Shown: positions 14,773-20,458, counted from the stretch's first letter. The stretch is 22,688 nt of DNA from Ruminococcus sp. (GCA_017961625.1 JAGCWY010000023.1:1-22688); one strand, 5' to 3'. Translations and numbers: made by a program. Notes: generated by a model not told the origin, from the sequence alone.

Positions 14773-14797
14773 TGGTGGAGGCGAGGAGAATTGAACT
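14773..14797 (-). other. att core: 3' end of a tRNA-Ala-like gene or tmRNA
   Basis: Read on the minus strand the core gives a T-loop TTCAATT closed by G, the 3' T-stem strand CTCCT, the 3' acceptor strand CGCCTCC, discriminator A and CCA. The acceptor strand puts U at position 70, the alanine-type G3-U70 position shared by tRNA-Ala and tmRNA. Beyond 14797 the T-stem partner is missing (TGCAG instead of AGGAG), so only the 3' part is present and identity ends there. tmRNA (ssrA) is the better guess because of the CGCCTCCACCA end, but tRNA-Ala is not excluded. Confidence 0.6.
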
Positions 14798-14822
14798 GCA
14801 CGACAATAACGAAATATAGCCT

Positions 14823-15863
14823 TTAATCTGTGTTCGTGTCTAAAACAGTGTCTAAAATGTCATTAAAATAATCGTCTATCTTATCATCAGCCGCCTGCCT
14901 TTCGGCGGTGAATGTGTGTTGATAGACGGACTTCATAACATGAGGGCTTGACCAGCCGCCCCTCTCCATAGCATACTTGTCAGGAATACCGAGAGCCAGC
15001 ATGACAGAAGCGTTCATATGTCTAAGATCGTGAAAAGTCATGTGTTGAACGCCTTTAGCCTCTAACAGCCGTGAGAATCGCTTATAAAGGGCTTGACCGC
15101 TCAGAGTGGTAAGATATACCTGTTCTTTCGGGAGGGCGTTTATCAGGCTGATAATGCGCTCTGGGAGCTTGATTTGCCTTGTACTTTCAATTGTTTTAGT
15201 CTCTTGCTTTTCGATGTTCTCACCGTCAGCAGTAACAATGGTATTCTGTATGGTGAGTACACCGTCCTTAATATCGGACTTTCGAGCGCCTCTTACTTCG
15301 GACATACGCAGACTGCACCACATTGCAAGCAAGCACGGCAGCTCTATATCTGAGCCGATAACAGCTTTCATCACTTCTTGGACAGTGGGGAGCTGTTTTA
15401 TTTTTTTCTGTACCTTTGGGAGCGTGGTTGTAATACGCATATCAGGAGCAAAAACATGAAGAACTGAAACAAGCAAGCCGTGAGCGCTTCGGACAGTCTT
15501 TGCGGACTTGGTGAGCGATAACTTATTCATGTGGGCTTGTATATCGGTTGAGGTTAATTCGTTCAGCGGTATGCCACACAGCTCTGAAAGGTTGTTTTTT
15601 TTATCTTTTCGATAGCTTGATATTGTTGTCGGAGAGAGTATATTTTCTTTAAGGTTGATATATTCGTCTATGCATTCTCCGACAGTTTTACCCTTTTTAG
15701 CTCTCTGCCGCTTGCCGAGCTGATATTCGCGAGCCATTAACTCAGCTTCTGCCTTGCCTGCCTTGCCCTCCAGCTGAGAAGTGAAACTGACTTGCTTGCC
15801 GAGTTCTTTGTCATAGACACGGACACGCCATGAGCCGGAGGGCAATTGTACGGCTTTTGCCAT
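14823..15863 (-). CDS. int: Tyrosine site-specific integrase
   Basis: A 346-residue phage integrase. Residues 5 to about 50 form an AP2-like arm-binding domain (LPSGSWRVRVYDKELGK), about 58-150 the SAM-like core-binding domain, and about 160-325 the catalytic domain. Catalytic residues visible are R186 (CSLRMSEVRG), K223 (ETKTIESTRQIKLP), H278 and R281 (FHDLRH), H308 (GGWSSPH) and nucleophile Y314 (SVYQHTF). It integrates and, with an excisionase, excises the phage. The start overlaps the upstream stop (TAATG) behind GGAGTGA. Its 3' end carries one pair of predicted arm sites, so coding and binding functions overlap there. No obvious excisionase gene was recognised nearby. Confidence 0.96.
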   Translation of the reverse strand: MAKAVQLPSGSWRVRVYDKELGKQVSFTSQLEGKAGKAEAELMAREYQLGKRQRAKKGKTVGECIDEYINLKENILSPTTISSYRKDKKNNLSELCGIPLNELTSTDIQAHMNKLSLTKSAKTVRSAHGLLVSVLHVFAPDMRITTTLPKVQKKIKQLPTVQEVMKAVIGSDIELPCLLAMWCSLRMSEVRGARKSDIKDGVLTIQNTIVTADGENIEKQETKTIESTRQIKLPERIISLINALPKEQVYLTTLSGQALYKRFSRLLEAKGVQHMTFHDLRHMNASVMLALGIPDKYAMERGGWSSPHVMKSVYQHTFTAERQAADDKIDDYFNDILDTVLDTNTD

Positions 15864-16384
15864 TATATCACTCCTTGCCTTAGCCGCTCAGTTATCTGAT
15901 TAATATATTCTATGTTTTCTTGACTTATTTCGTCTATAAAAGGTGCAAATGACAGCTCAAAATCATCTGCCTTTTTGACTTTGGCTTTCTGAGTTTTAAG
16001 CTTGTTTACCTTTTCAGAATAATCCTCATATACTCTATCAATCATCTGACGTATAAACTCTTGTTTATGTTCAATAAGCTGATTTGTCTTTTTTTCGATG
16101 TTATCACCGCTCATTCTTACATATCTTCTGGCATAGATAAGGGCTATTCCTCTTTTTACTGCGAAATCATAGCGATAGAAGAATACAAGGGGCTTTTTAG
16201 TTGAACCAACAATCTTTATACTGTCATTATACTGTTTCAAGAAATTCTGAGCATTAAGCCTGCATAACGGTGCAGGCATGGTGTCAGATGTTGGAAGTGG
16301 AGTTGTACCATATTCAGGATACGACTTGTTGTTGGAATACTCTTTCCATAATGGCTTTGCAAAAAGACTACTTAAAATTCCCAT
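15863..16384 (-). CDS. Unknown protein of the lysogeny operon
   Basis: A 173-residue soluble protein starting MGILSSLFAKPLWKEYSNN. The first half contains RLNAQNFLKQYNDSIKIVGS and an aromatic block LVFFYRYDFAVKRGIALIYA; the second half is highly charged helix (KKTNQLIEHKQEFIRQMIDR, then KVNKLKTQKAKVKKAD), probably a coiled coil. I recognise no family. GGGGAGTGA precedes the ATG. It lies between the HTH/coiled-coil regulator and the integrase on the same strand, apparently transcribed from the minus promoter at 16952-16980, so it should be expressed in the lysogen. Candidate roles are superinfection exclusion or integration control, without direct support. Confidence 0.6.
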   Translation of the reverse strand: MGILSSLFAKPLWKEYSNNKSYPEYGTTPLPTSDTMPAPLCRLNAQNFLKQYNDSIKIVGSTKKPLVFFYRYDFAVKRGIALIYARRYVRMSGDNIEKKTNQLIEHKQEFIRQMIDRVYEDYSEKVNKLKTQKAKVKKADDFELSFAPFIDEISQENIEYINQITERLRQGVI

Positions 16385-16410
16385 AAAATCACTCCCCTAA
16401 TGAATTATTA

Positions 16411-16884
16411 CTATTCAATTGTCATTTCTCCTATAACCTTGTTTATCAGCTTTTCAATGACTTTATCTTTCTGCTCGACAACCTTTTCACGAAAATCAAG
16501 ATTTTTTTCAAGTCTGTCAATCTGTTTCTGCAAGTGAGCTATTCTTTTATCATAGTCAGCTCTTAACTCTTCATTCTTAGCGACAAGAATTGATATAGTC
16601 ATGTTCTTGTCTCTTATCATACTTTTAAGAGCTGCAAGCTCTTCTGTTCCGCTCTGATCCTCGTAAAAGTCCAGAAGTACATCTGCAAGCGGTACAATAG
16701 TATCACGGTACTTGAAGCTTGAAGGATCGTTATTTTCGGAAAATACCCTTTTTAGCGTGGCTTCAGAAAGAAAAAAGTTCTTTTTTTCCAATAAATCAAG
16801 AATATCAGGGATAGTCATTCCCTTTTCTTTTTTTACTTTCCTGATTCTTTCAACAGTGTCTTTTTTTAGTGTTGCAATTTCCAT
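16411..16884 (-). CDS. HTH regulator with C-terminal coiled coil
   Basis: A 157-residue protein. Residues about 8-60 form a helix-turn-helix-like unit (KKEKGMTIPDILDLLEKKNF, then LSEATLKRVFSENN), followed by a linker and a long coiled coil about 85-150 (IAHLQKQIDRLEKNLDFREK onwards). I recall similar proteins in mobile elements of Clostridia; they are presumed DNA-binding dimers. It is first in the minus-strand operon leading to integrase. Phased ATGATAC repeats overlap its start codon and leader, suggesting autoregulation. AAAGGAG lies about 12 nt before the ATG, a rather long spacing. Confidence 0.65.
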   Translation of the reverse strand: MEIATLKKDTVERIRKVKKEKGMTIPDILDLLEKKNFFLSEATLKRVFSENNDPSSFKYRDTIVPLADVLLDFYEDQSGTEELAALKSMIRDKNMTISILVAKNEELRADYDKRIAHLQKQIDRLEKNLDFREKVVEQKDKVIEKLINKVIGEMTIE

Positions 16885-16922
16885 GATACTTATATGCTCC
16901 TTTCATGATACGAAAATGATAC
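16883..16922. promoter_or_regulatory. Phased ATGATAC repeats, candidate operator
   Basis: ATGATAC occurs at 16883-16889 (overlapping the start codon of the HTH/coiled-coil gene), 16905-16911 and 16916-16922, at intervals of 22 and 11 bp, i.e. on the same face of the helix. A variant ATGATAT at 16952-16958 lies inside the promoter -10 region. The arrangement suggests a cooperative repressor site. Confidence 0.5.
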
Positions 16923-16932
16923 GGCAAAGAAC

Positions 16933-16961
16933 TTGCCATTATCCTATAAAAATGATATACT
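16933..16961 (+). promoter_or_regulatory. Plus-strand promoter overlapping the integrase-operon promoter
   Basis: TTGCCA (16933-16938), 17-bp spacer, TATACT (16956-16961); each hexamer is one base from consensus. Predicted RNA start is near 16968, just before the first arm of the long inverted repeat, reading towards the small frame at 17082 and antisense to the CI gene. Confidence 0.5.
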
Positions 16962-16980
16962 TAGTACATAAAGCCGTCAA
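16952..16980 (-). promoter_or_regulatory. Minus-strand promoter of the HTH-unknown-integrase operon
   Basis: On the minus strand TTGACG (16980-16975), 17-bp spacer, TATCAT (16957-16952); each hexamer is one base from consensus. RNA would start near 16945 and pass through the ATGATAC repeats. Its -10 overlaps the -10 of the divergent plus promoter, so the two are probably mutually exclusive. Confidence 0.55.
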
Positions 16981-17056
16981 CACTTACTACATAACAATTA
17001 TATCTGTTTCTCATACCTCACAGATACATCTGCCATAGTCACACTAATGACGGCTT
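16971..17056 (+). repeat. Long inverted repeat with nested hairpin
   Basis: AAGCCGTCA (16971-16979) and TGACGGCTT (17048-17056) are perfect complements 68 bp apart. Inside, TATCTGT (17001-17007) pairs with ACAGATA (17020-17026). On RNA from the plus promoter this would fold as a closed stem with an inner hairpin, followed by AAATATTTTAT. On DNA the left arm is part of the minus promoter -35 region, so an operator pair is an alternative. Confidence 0.5.
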
Positions 17057-17081
17057 AAATATTTTATAAGGGTGTATGGAT

Positions 17082-17204
17082 ATGAGTAAAGAGAATGCTG
17101 AAAAGATAATAAAAATATGGGTAGAGAGAGGCTTTATTCGCCTGACTTCATCTTCTTTGCCTGTTCAACAATCTCCGCAGCCTGATTACGATTCAGAGAA
17201 CTAA
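17082..17204 (+). CDS. Possible 40-residue protein antisense to CI
   Basis: ATG 17082 opens 40 codons (MSKENAEKIIKIWVERGFIR onwards) ending at TAA 17202-17204, with a fair ribosome site AAGGGTG at 17068-17074. It lies downstream of the plus promoter at 16933-16961. The first 20 residues look like a real amphipathic helix, while the end overlaps the 3' part of the CI gene on the other strand and may be non-authentic. It could be a small anti-repressor-type peptide or simply part of an antisense RNA. Low confidence. Confidence 0.3.
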   Translation: MSKENAEKIIKIWVERGFIRLTSSSLPVQQSPQPDYDSEN

Positions 17205-17505
17205 GGACTTCTAAATCATCATCGGCATAAGTTTTTTGTAAATGATGTAATAAAGCGCTTTCGTCAGCAGTGACGGGGGCGCTTTTTTCATTGTTCGGGA
17301 TATCGGTACTCCACCCCATAATATAAGCTGGCGAAACATCAAATCTTTCAGCCATAAGTTCAATTTTATCTGAGGGGATATTTGTAATTATACCGTTCTC
17401 ATATTTATACACGTTTTGTTTTGTTGTGCCTATCATTTCTGCAAGTTCGGTTTGCGTAATATTTTTACTTTCTCTTAATGATTTAATACGTTCTCCTTTA
17501 TCCAT
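17134..17505 (-). CDS. CI-like XRE-family repressor, short form
   Basis: A 123-residue DNA-binding protein with an N-terminal HTH_3 domain at residues 6-63 (RIKSLRESKNITQTELAEMI, then GTTKQNVYKYENG, FDVSPAYIMGW) and a short helical tail that probably dimerises. I chose ATG 17505 over an in-frame GTG at 17514 because AGGAGG (plus 17514-17519) is 8 nt upstream of the former and overlaps the latter. It should bind the three operators at 17546-17638, repress the Cro-side promoter and control its own consensus promoter. It lacks the S24 peptidase domain of lambda CI/LexA, so RecA-stimulated self-cleavage is not expected. The 3' end may be covered by antisense RNA. Confidence 0.85.
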   Translation of the reverse strand: MDKGERIKSLRESKNITQTELAEMIGTTKQNVYKYENGIITNIPSDKIELMAERFDVSPAYIMGWSTDIPNNEKSAPVTADESALLHHLQKTYADDDLEVLSSLNRNQAAEIVEQAKKMKSGE

Positions 17506-17527
17506 GACGTTCACCTCCTGTACTTAC

Positions 17528-17556
17528 ATTATATATAGTATTAAGTAACTTGTCAA
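17528..17556 (-). promoter_or_regulatory. CI promoter (PRM-like)
   Basis: On the minus strand TTGACA (17556-17551), 17-bp spacer, TATAAT (17533-17528): a perfect sigma-A consensus. The -35 lies inside operator 1. The predicted RNA starts near 17521, only about 16 nt before the CI start codon, just enough for the ribosome site. Confidence 0.85.
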
Positions 17557-17560
17557 GTAA
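17546..17560. promoter_or_regulatory. CI/Cro operator 1
   Basis: TAACTTGTCAAGTAA is a near-perfect dyad of the form TAACTTG-N-CAAGTTA with one mismatch in the right half. It overlaps the CI promoter -35 box and is centred 40 bp from operator 2. Confidence 0.75.
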
Positions 17561-17585
17561 ATTTTTTCTTAACAAATTACGAAAA

Positions 17586-17600
17586 TAACTTGACAAGTTA
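17586..17600. promoter_or_regulatory. CI/Cro operator 2
   Basis: TAACTTGACAAGTTA is a perfect 7-1-7 dyad. It contains the TTGACA -35 box of the Cro-side promoter, so binding here should block early transcription. It is probably the highest-affinity site. Confidence 0.8.
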
Positions 17601-17618
17601 CATTTTGCGTGATATACT
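17590..17618 (+). promoter_or_regulatory. Early (PR-like) promoter towards cro
   Basis: TTGACA (17590-17595), 17-bp spacer, TATACT (17613-17618): one base from full consensus. Predicted RNA start near 17625, inside operator 3, with the cro ribosome site at 17640-17647. It drives the whole early operon. Confidence 0.8.
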
Positions 17619-17623
17619 AAAAG

Positions 17624-17638
17624 TAACTTTAAAAGATA
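17624..17638. promoter_or_regulatory. CI/Cro operator 3 (weak)
   Basis: TAACTTTAAAAGATA matches the perfect operator at 12 of 15 positions. It is centred 38 bp from operator 2 and lies at the predicted start of early RNA, where binding would interfere with initiation. Confidence 0.5.
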
Positions 17639-17651
17639 CGGAGGTGAATTA

Positions 17652-17876
17652 ATGTTAAACGTATTAGAATTTAAAGCGGCTATGGTTCGCAAAGGTTTTA
17701 CTCAGAAGGATATTGCCAAAATACTTGGTATGTCTGAGAAAACGCTCTATGAACGCATAAAAAATAGGGTTTTCGGCTCAGATGAGATTGAAAAGCTTAT
17801 TGAAGTTCTGGAGATTAGCGACCCTATGCCTATTTTTTTTAGCAACACGGTAACTTCAAAAGATACCAACAAGTAA
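17652..17876 (+). CDS. Cro-like HTH regulator
   Basis: A 74-residue protein with a helix-turn-helix at about residues 5-50 (AAMVRKGFTQKDIAKILGMS, then EKTLYERIKN), typical of the short Cro-side regulators of Firmicutes phages. It is divergent from CI and is the first gene of the early operon. GGAGGTGA at 17640-17647 is its ribosome site. It probably binds the same three operators with different preference and represses CI synthesis when the phage enters lytic growth. Confidence 0.8.
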   Translation: MLNVLEFKAAMVRKGFTQKDIAKILGMSEKTLYERIKNRVFGSDEIEKLIEVLEISDPMPIFFSNTVTSKDTNK

Positions 17877-17888
17877 AGGAGTGAGACC

Positions 17889-18125
17889 ATGAAACCAGCC
17901 GAAAGGCAGAAAGATCATCAGCGTTTACTGGCAAATATGAAGCTTATACAGAAAAACTATACCGTGCATGAGCTGTCTGCTCTTCTCGGCATATCAATCA
18001 ACACTTGGACGAACAGAATGAAAGAGCCGTGGAGACTATTCAGCTATGATGACTTTCGGGCTATATCATCATACTGCGGCATAGATTTTTCACAGCTTAT
18101 GGAAGGAACACTGAAAATCAGATAA
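17889..18125 (+). CDS. Small HTH protein of the early operon
   Basis: A 78-residue protein. Residues about 22-62 (NYTVHELSALLGISINTWTN, then RMKEPWRLFSYDDFRAIS) read as a helix-turn-helix with recognition helix near SINTWTNRM. AAAGGAGTGA precedes the ATG. Immediately after cro, such genes are usually a second early regulator or an excisionase-like DNA binder. As no excisionase is evident elsewhere, this and 21472-21777 are the candidates. The function is not proven. Confidence 0.6.
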   Translation: MKPAERQKDHQRLLANMKLIQKNYTVHELSALLGISINTWTNRMKEPWRLFSYDDFRAISSYCGIDFSQLMEGTLKIR

Positions 18126-18137
18126 GGGAGAGAGACA

Positions 18138-18362
18138 ATGAGCGAAAACACTTATTATTTGCTTGCAGATGTATTAATAGCGCTGTTACTGGCTATTGAG
18201 GTATACTGCGGCTATCAGCTTAAAAAAGAGCTGAAAAAGCGCTCTGAGGAGCGCACAGAGGCACGGAGAGCGGCTACACGTCCGAGAATATACCAGAAAG
18301 TACATGAGAGCTGGACGGTGTACCGCAACAGAAACGATTTATGGGAGAAAATTGAAAAATAA
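18138..18362 (+). CDS. Small membrane-anchored early protein
   Basis: A 74-residue protein with a single N-terminal membrane helix (YLLADVLIALLLAIEVYCGY, residues about 7-26) followed by a strongly basic cytoplasmic region (LKKELKKRSEERTEARRAAT). AAGGGAGAG precedes the ATG. Early-operon membrane proteins may alter the host envelope or anchor replication complexes, but no family is recognised here. Confidence 0.6.
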   Translation: MSENTYYLLADVLIALLLAIEVYCGYQLKKELKKRSEERTEARRAATRPRIYQKVHESWTVYRNRNDLWEKIEK

Positions 18363-18373
18363 GGAGAGATACT

Positions 18374-18616
18374 ATGAGTTACGAACTGAGGATAATACGG
18401 CGGCTGTTAGAGATAGGCACGTCAAGCAAGCACAGCCTTGATGCAAATGTAAGCTCAGGCGGAGACATCAGAATCTATGTGCATGACAGCCGGGCAGGGC
18501 AGGCAGTTGTTGACATTTTTTATGTTGATGAACACGAAGATGAAAGGGACGTATTCAAGTGGCTGAATGATTGGGCTGAGAATATCAGAGAGGAGCGAGA
18601 CAATGAAACTAACTGA
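18374..18616 (+). CDS. Hypothetical early protein
   Basis: An 80-residue acidic protein starting MSYELRIIRRLLEIGTSSKH, with alternating strands (GGDIRIYVHDSRAGQAVVDI) and a C-terminal helix. AAGGAGAG precedes the ATG. It overlaps the next gene by 14 bp. No recognised domain; it lies in a run of small early genes often used for host takeover. Confidence 0.55.
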   Translation: MSYELRIIRRLLEIGTSSKHSLDANVSSGGDIRIYVHDSRAGQAVVDIFYVDEHEDERDVFKWLNDWAENIREERDNETN

Positions 18617-18794
18617 TATCGAATCAAATATCGAATTTAACTTCGATATTGATGATATGTATTCGATGCTGAGAGTTAAAAAGACAGGTTACGGTGAATG
18701 CACCGAGATAACAACTATTACTCGGCAGAGATTCTATGTTAAGCAGACACCTGCCGAGATAATGGCTCTTTGCCGAAAGGAGTGTATCAAATGA
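18603..18794 (+). CDS. Hypothetical early protein
   Basis: A 63-residue protein (MKLTDIESNIEFNFDIDDMY onwards), mainly beta-strand with a C-terminal helix ending AEIMALCRKECIK. The start is ATG 18603, behind AGGAG at 18592-18596; a longer in-frame reading from 18567 has no ribosome site and overlaps more of its neighbour. Its stop overlaps the next start as ATGA. Function unknown. Confidence 0.55.
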   Translation: MKLTDIESNIEFNFDIDDMYSMLRVKKTGYGECTEITTITRQRFYVKQTPAEIMALCRKECIK

Positions 18795-18940
18795 CTGACT
18801 ACATGAAAGCTCTGCATATTCTGGCACGTTTGGCAAGAGTTCACCGCCCTGCTGTATATCTTACAGTTGACGATATTCTCAGCAAGGCAACATCTGAGGA
18901 GCTTGACTTCTATTATAGGTGGTGTTGTCATGTACTGTGA
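18791..18940 (+). CDS. Small hypothetical early protein (49 residues)
   Basis: ATG 18791 overlaps the previous stop (ATGA) behind AAAGGAG at 18776-18782 and opens 49 codons (MTDYMKALHILARLARVHRP onwards, ending YYRWCCHVL). It fills an otherwise empty 135-bp gap with proper coupling on both sides, so I regard it as real. The final 11 bp overlap the next gene. No recognised domain. Confidence 0.55.
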   Translation: MTDYMKALHILARLARVHRPAVYLTVDDILSKATSEELDFYYRWCCHVL

Positions 18941-19181
18941 TATATGCGGACATATCAACGGACACGCTCACGGCTGTCCCGAAGCTCCCCAAGACAAACC
19001 GCTCCTTGTATGCACAGGCTGCGGCTATGAGTTCAACAACGGTGAGGCTTATTACGAAATAGGCGAAGAAATGCTCTGCGAGGACTGTATCAACGACTGC
19101 AAGCGCATTATGGACGTTGACGAGTATACATATGACGATTATCTTGTTGAGGAATACGAGAGGAGGCGGCATGATGCCTAA
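18930..19181 (+). CDS. Small zinc-ribbon/LIM-like protein
   Basis: An 83-residue protein with two metal-binding sets: C3, C6, H12 and C16 within MYCDICGHINGHAHGC, and CTGCGYEF paired with CEDC further on, giving a LIM/zinc-ribbon-like pattern. The C-terminus is acidic and tyrosine-rich. I chose ATG 18930 behind AGGTGG rather than an upstream in-frame codon at 18867 that overlaps the previous gene. It may be a DNA- or protein-binding adaptor. It precedes two more cysteine-motif proteins. Confidence 0.6.
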   Translation: MYCDICGHINGHAHGCPEAPQDKPLLVCTGCGYEFNNGEAYYEIGEEMLCEDCINDCKRIMDVDEYTYDDYLVEEYERRRHDA

Positions 19182-19401
19182 TTTTGATACTGGCGTTGAA
19201 AGTTACATTAAAGGGCGGTGTATGGTTGAGGTAAACTTTCCGGTTAGTAGCCGAGGCGTACCAGATGTAAGTTGCAATCAGTGTCCGTACTACGGCAGAA
19301 CAAGCAGAACGTGTCAGCTTAACAAGCAGACAGTTAATTATCCTGAGAAGTACATCGGCGCACATTGTCCGCTGGAGTTCACAGGAGAAATGGAGGACTA
19401 A
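19174..19401 (+). CDS. Conserved phage cysteine-motif protein upstream of ERF
   Basis: A 75-residue protein starting MPNFDTGVESYIKGRCMVEV. Cysteines in SCNQCPYYGR, TCQLN and HCPLEF suggest one metal site. I associate this type with the gene before RecT/ERF annealing proteins in Clostridia phages; function unknown. AGGAGG at 19161-19166 precedes ATGATG, and the second ATG (19174) is better spaced than the first (19171). It ends 1 bp before the ERF start. Confidence 0.6.
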   Translation: MPNFDTGVESYIKGRCMVEVNFPVSSRGVPDVSCNQCPYYGRTSRTCQLNKQTVNYPEKYIGAHCPLEFTGEMED

Positions 19402-19402
19402 G

Positions 19403-19957
19403 ATGAAAGAAGTATTAAAGAAGCTCTGTATTATACAGGCTGAGTTGAAAGCACCTAAGAACCAGTTCAACAAGTTCGGCGGTTATAAATACCGTTCTTG
19501 TGAGGATATTCTCGAAGCCGCAAAGCCTCTTTGCAATAAGCACGGCTGTACTCTTACAGTTGGAGATAAGCTTGAAAACATCGGCAACAGATACTATATA
19601 GCGGCAACAGCTACACTTTACGAGAATGAGAGCGGCGAGAACATAAGCAATACAGCGTATGCAAGAGAAGAAGAAAGCAAGAAGGGCATGGACGGTAGCC
19701 AGATAACAGGCACAGCTTCAAGCTATGCTCGAAAATATGCTCTAAACGGTTTATTCTGTATTGATGATACCAAAGATGCAGACACCGATGAATACAAGCA
19801 GCAACAGAACAAAGCACAGGACAACGCCACAAAATGCCCTAAATGCGGCAAGGTTATCACACCGATAAAGAAACAGGACGGCTCTGTTGCACAGCCTGCC
19901 GATATTCTCAAAGGCTGCGGCGGTATGTGTTATGACTGTTATCAGAAAAAGGCATGA
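19403..19957 (+). CDS. erf: ERF-family single-strand annealing protein
   Basis: A 184-residue recombinase of the ERF superfamily, which binds single-stranded DNA and anneals complementary strands in phage recombination and replication. Residues 3-125 carry the hallmarks: FNKFGGYKYRSCEDILEAAK (residues 22-41), LTVGDKLE, YYIAATATLYE, and TGTASSYARKYALNGLFCID (102-121). A C-terminal zinc finger uses C145/C148 and C172/C176/C179. GGAGGA precedes the ATG. It works with the nearby SSB (21770-22216) and probably with the NinB-like protein, which overlaps its stop by 4 bp. No separate phage exonuclease is visible in the window. Confidence 0.9.
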   Translation: MKEVLKKLCIIQAELKAPKNQFNKFGGYKYRSCEDILEAAKPLCNKHGCTLTVGDKLENIGNRYYIAATATLYENESGENISNTAYAREEESKKGMDGSQITGTASSYARKYALNGLFCIDDTKDADTDEYKQQQNKAQDNATKCPKCGKVITPIKKQDGSVAQPADILKGCGGMCYDCYQKKA

Positions 19958-20457
19958 AAGAGATAACATTCAGAAAAGCTGGCAGTGTGCGAGTTATCGC
20001 AGAGCTTGCAAGCTACATTGATAGCCTGCATGAGGATAAAGAGTACACTTTGACGGTAAAGGAACGCAAGGAAAAAAGGAGCTTAAATGCTAATTCTTAC
20101 GCATGGACACTTCTTGACAAGTTAGCCGAAAAGCTCCATATCGGTAAAACTGAGATATACCGCACATATATCAAAGATGTGGGCGGCAATTCTGAGATAA
20201 TATGCATACAAGATAAAGCCCTTGAACACTTTCGGAAGATATGGGAACAGGGGCATATCGGCAGATTTACCGAAACAATGCCGTCAAAGATAGACGGGTG
20301 TACAAATGTTATCGTTTATTATGGTTCGTCAGACTTTGATACAGCAAGTATGAGCCGATTTATTGAGCTTATAGTTCAAGACTGTAAAGAGAATGACATT
20401 GAAACCTTGACACCTGAGGAGCTTGAAAGAATGAATGAAGAATGGTGGCATGATTGA
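19954..20457 (+). CDS. NinB-like recombination protein
   Basis: A 167-residue protein. The opening ITFRKAGSVRVIAELASYID, then YTLTVKERKEKRSLNANSYA with W at the next position, parallels the lambda NinB (YbcN) pattern of a beta-strand unit, RSLxxN and W. The C-terminal MSRFIELIVQDCKENDIETL and TPEELERMNEEW also fits NinB. NinB binds single-stranded DNA and can act in the Red recombination pathway in place of Orf-type proteins. It is coupled to ERF by an ATGA overlap. The middle YRTYIKDVGGNSEIICIQDK is a conserved Firmicutes version. The assignment is by motif resemblance. Confidence 0.6.
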   Translation: MKEITFRKAGSVRVIAELASYIDSLHEDKEYTLTVKERKEKRSLNANSYAWTLLDKLAEKLHIGKTEIYRTYIKDVGGNSEIICIQDKALEHFRKIWEQGHIGRFTETMPSKIDGCTNVIVYYGSSDFDTASMSRFIELIVQDCKENDIETLTPEELERMNEEWWHD

Positions 20458-20458
20458 T
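20451..20458 (+). repeat. Left copy of 8-bp direct repeat flanking the HNH gene
   Basis: TGATTGAT here is repeated at 21042-21049, exactly 591 bp later. With the preceding A it would form ATGATTGAT, the likely ancestral start of the gene now found after the endonuclease. Confidence 0.55.

Larger units (their letters stand above)
14628..14857. other. attP: Probable phage attachment site attP with integrase arm sites
   Basis: GTGTCTAA occurs as a direct pair at 14629-14636 and 14641-14648 (12-bp period, inside a tandem CGTGTCTAATTT repeat) and as a second pair at 14836-14843 and 14848-14855, also 12 bp apart, inside the 3' end of the integrase gene. Between them, 14773-14797 matches the 3' end of a tRNA-like gene. 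Two arm-site pairs around a tRNA-end core next to a tyrosine integrase is the layout of a full attP. Phage genes on both sides support attP rather than attL or attR. Confidence 0.75.

Noticed and set aside
14773..14797. A complete tRNA or tmRNA gene
   Set aside because: Only the 3' T-arm and acceptor strand are present; the other halves of the stems are missing, so it is an attachment core rather than a functional RNA gene.
14797..14807. TGCACGACAAT beside the att core repeated at 21366-21376
   Set aside because: An 11-bp match is expected many times by chance in a window this long, and the second copy has no att-like surroundings.
17889..18616. A toxin-antitoxin pair among the small early genes
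   Set aside because: The genes have an HTH and a membrane helix, but no toxin motif or two-gene antitoxin-toxin layout is recognisable.
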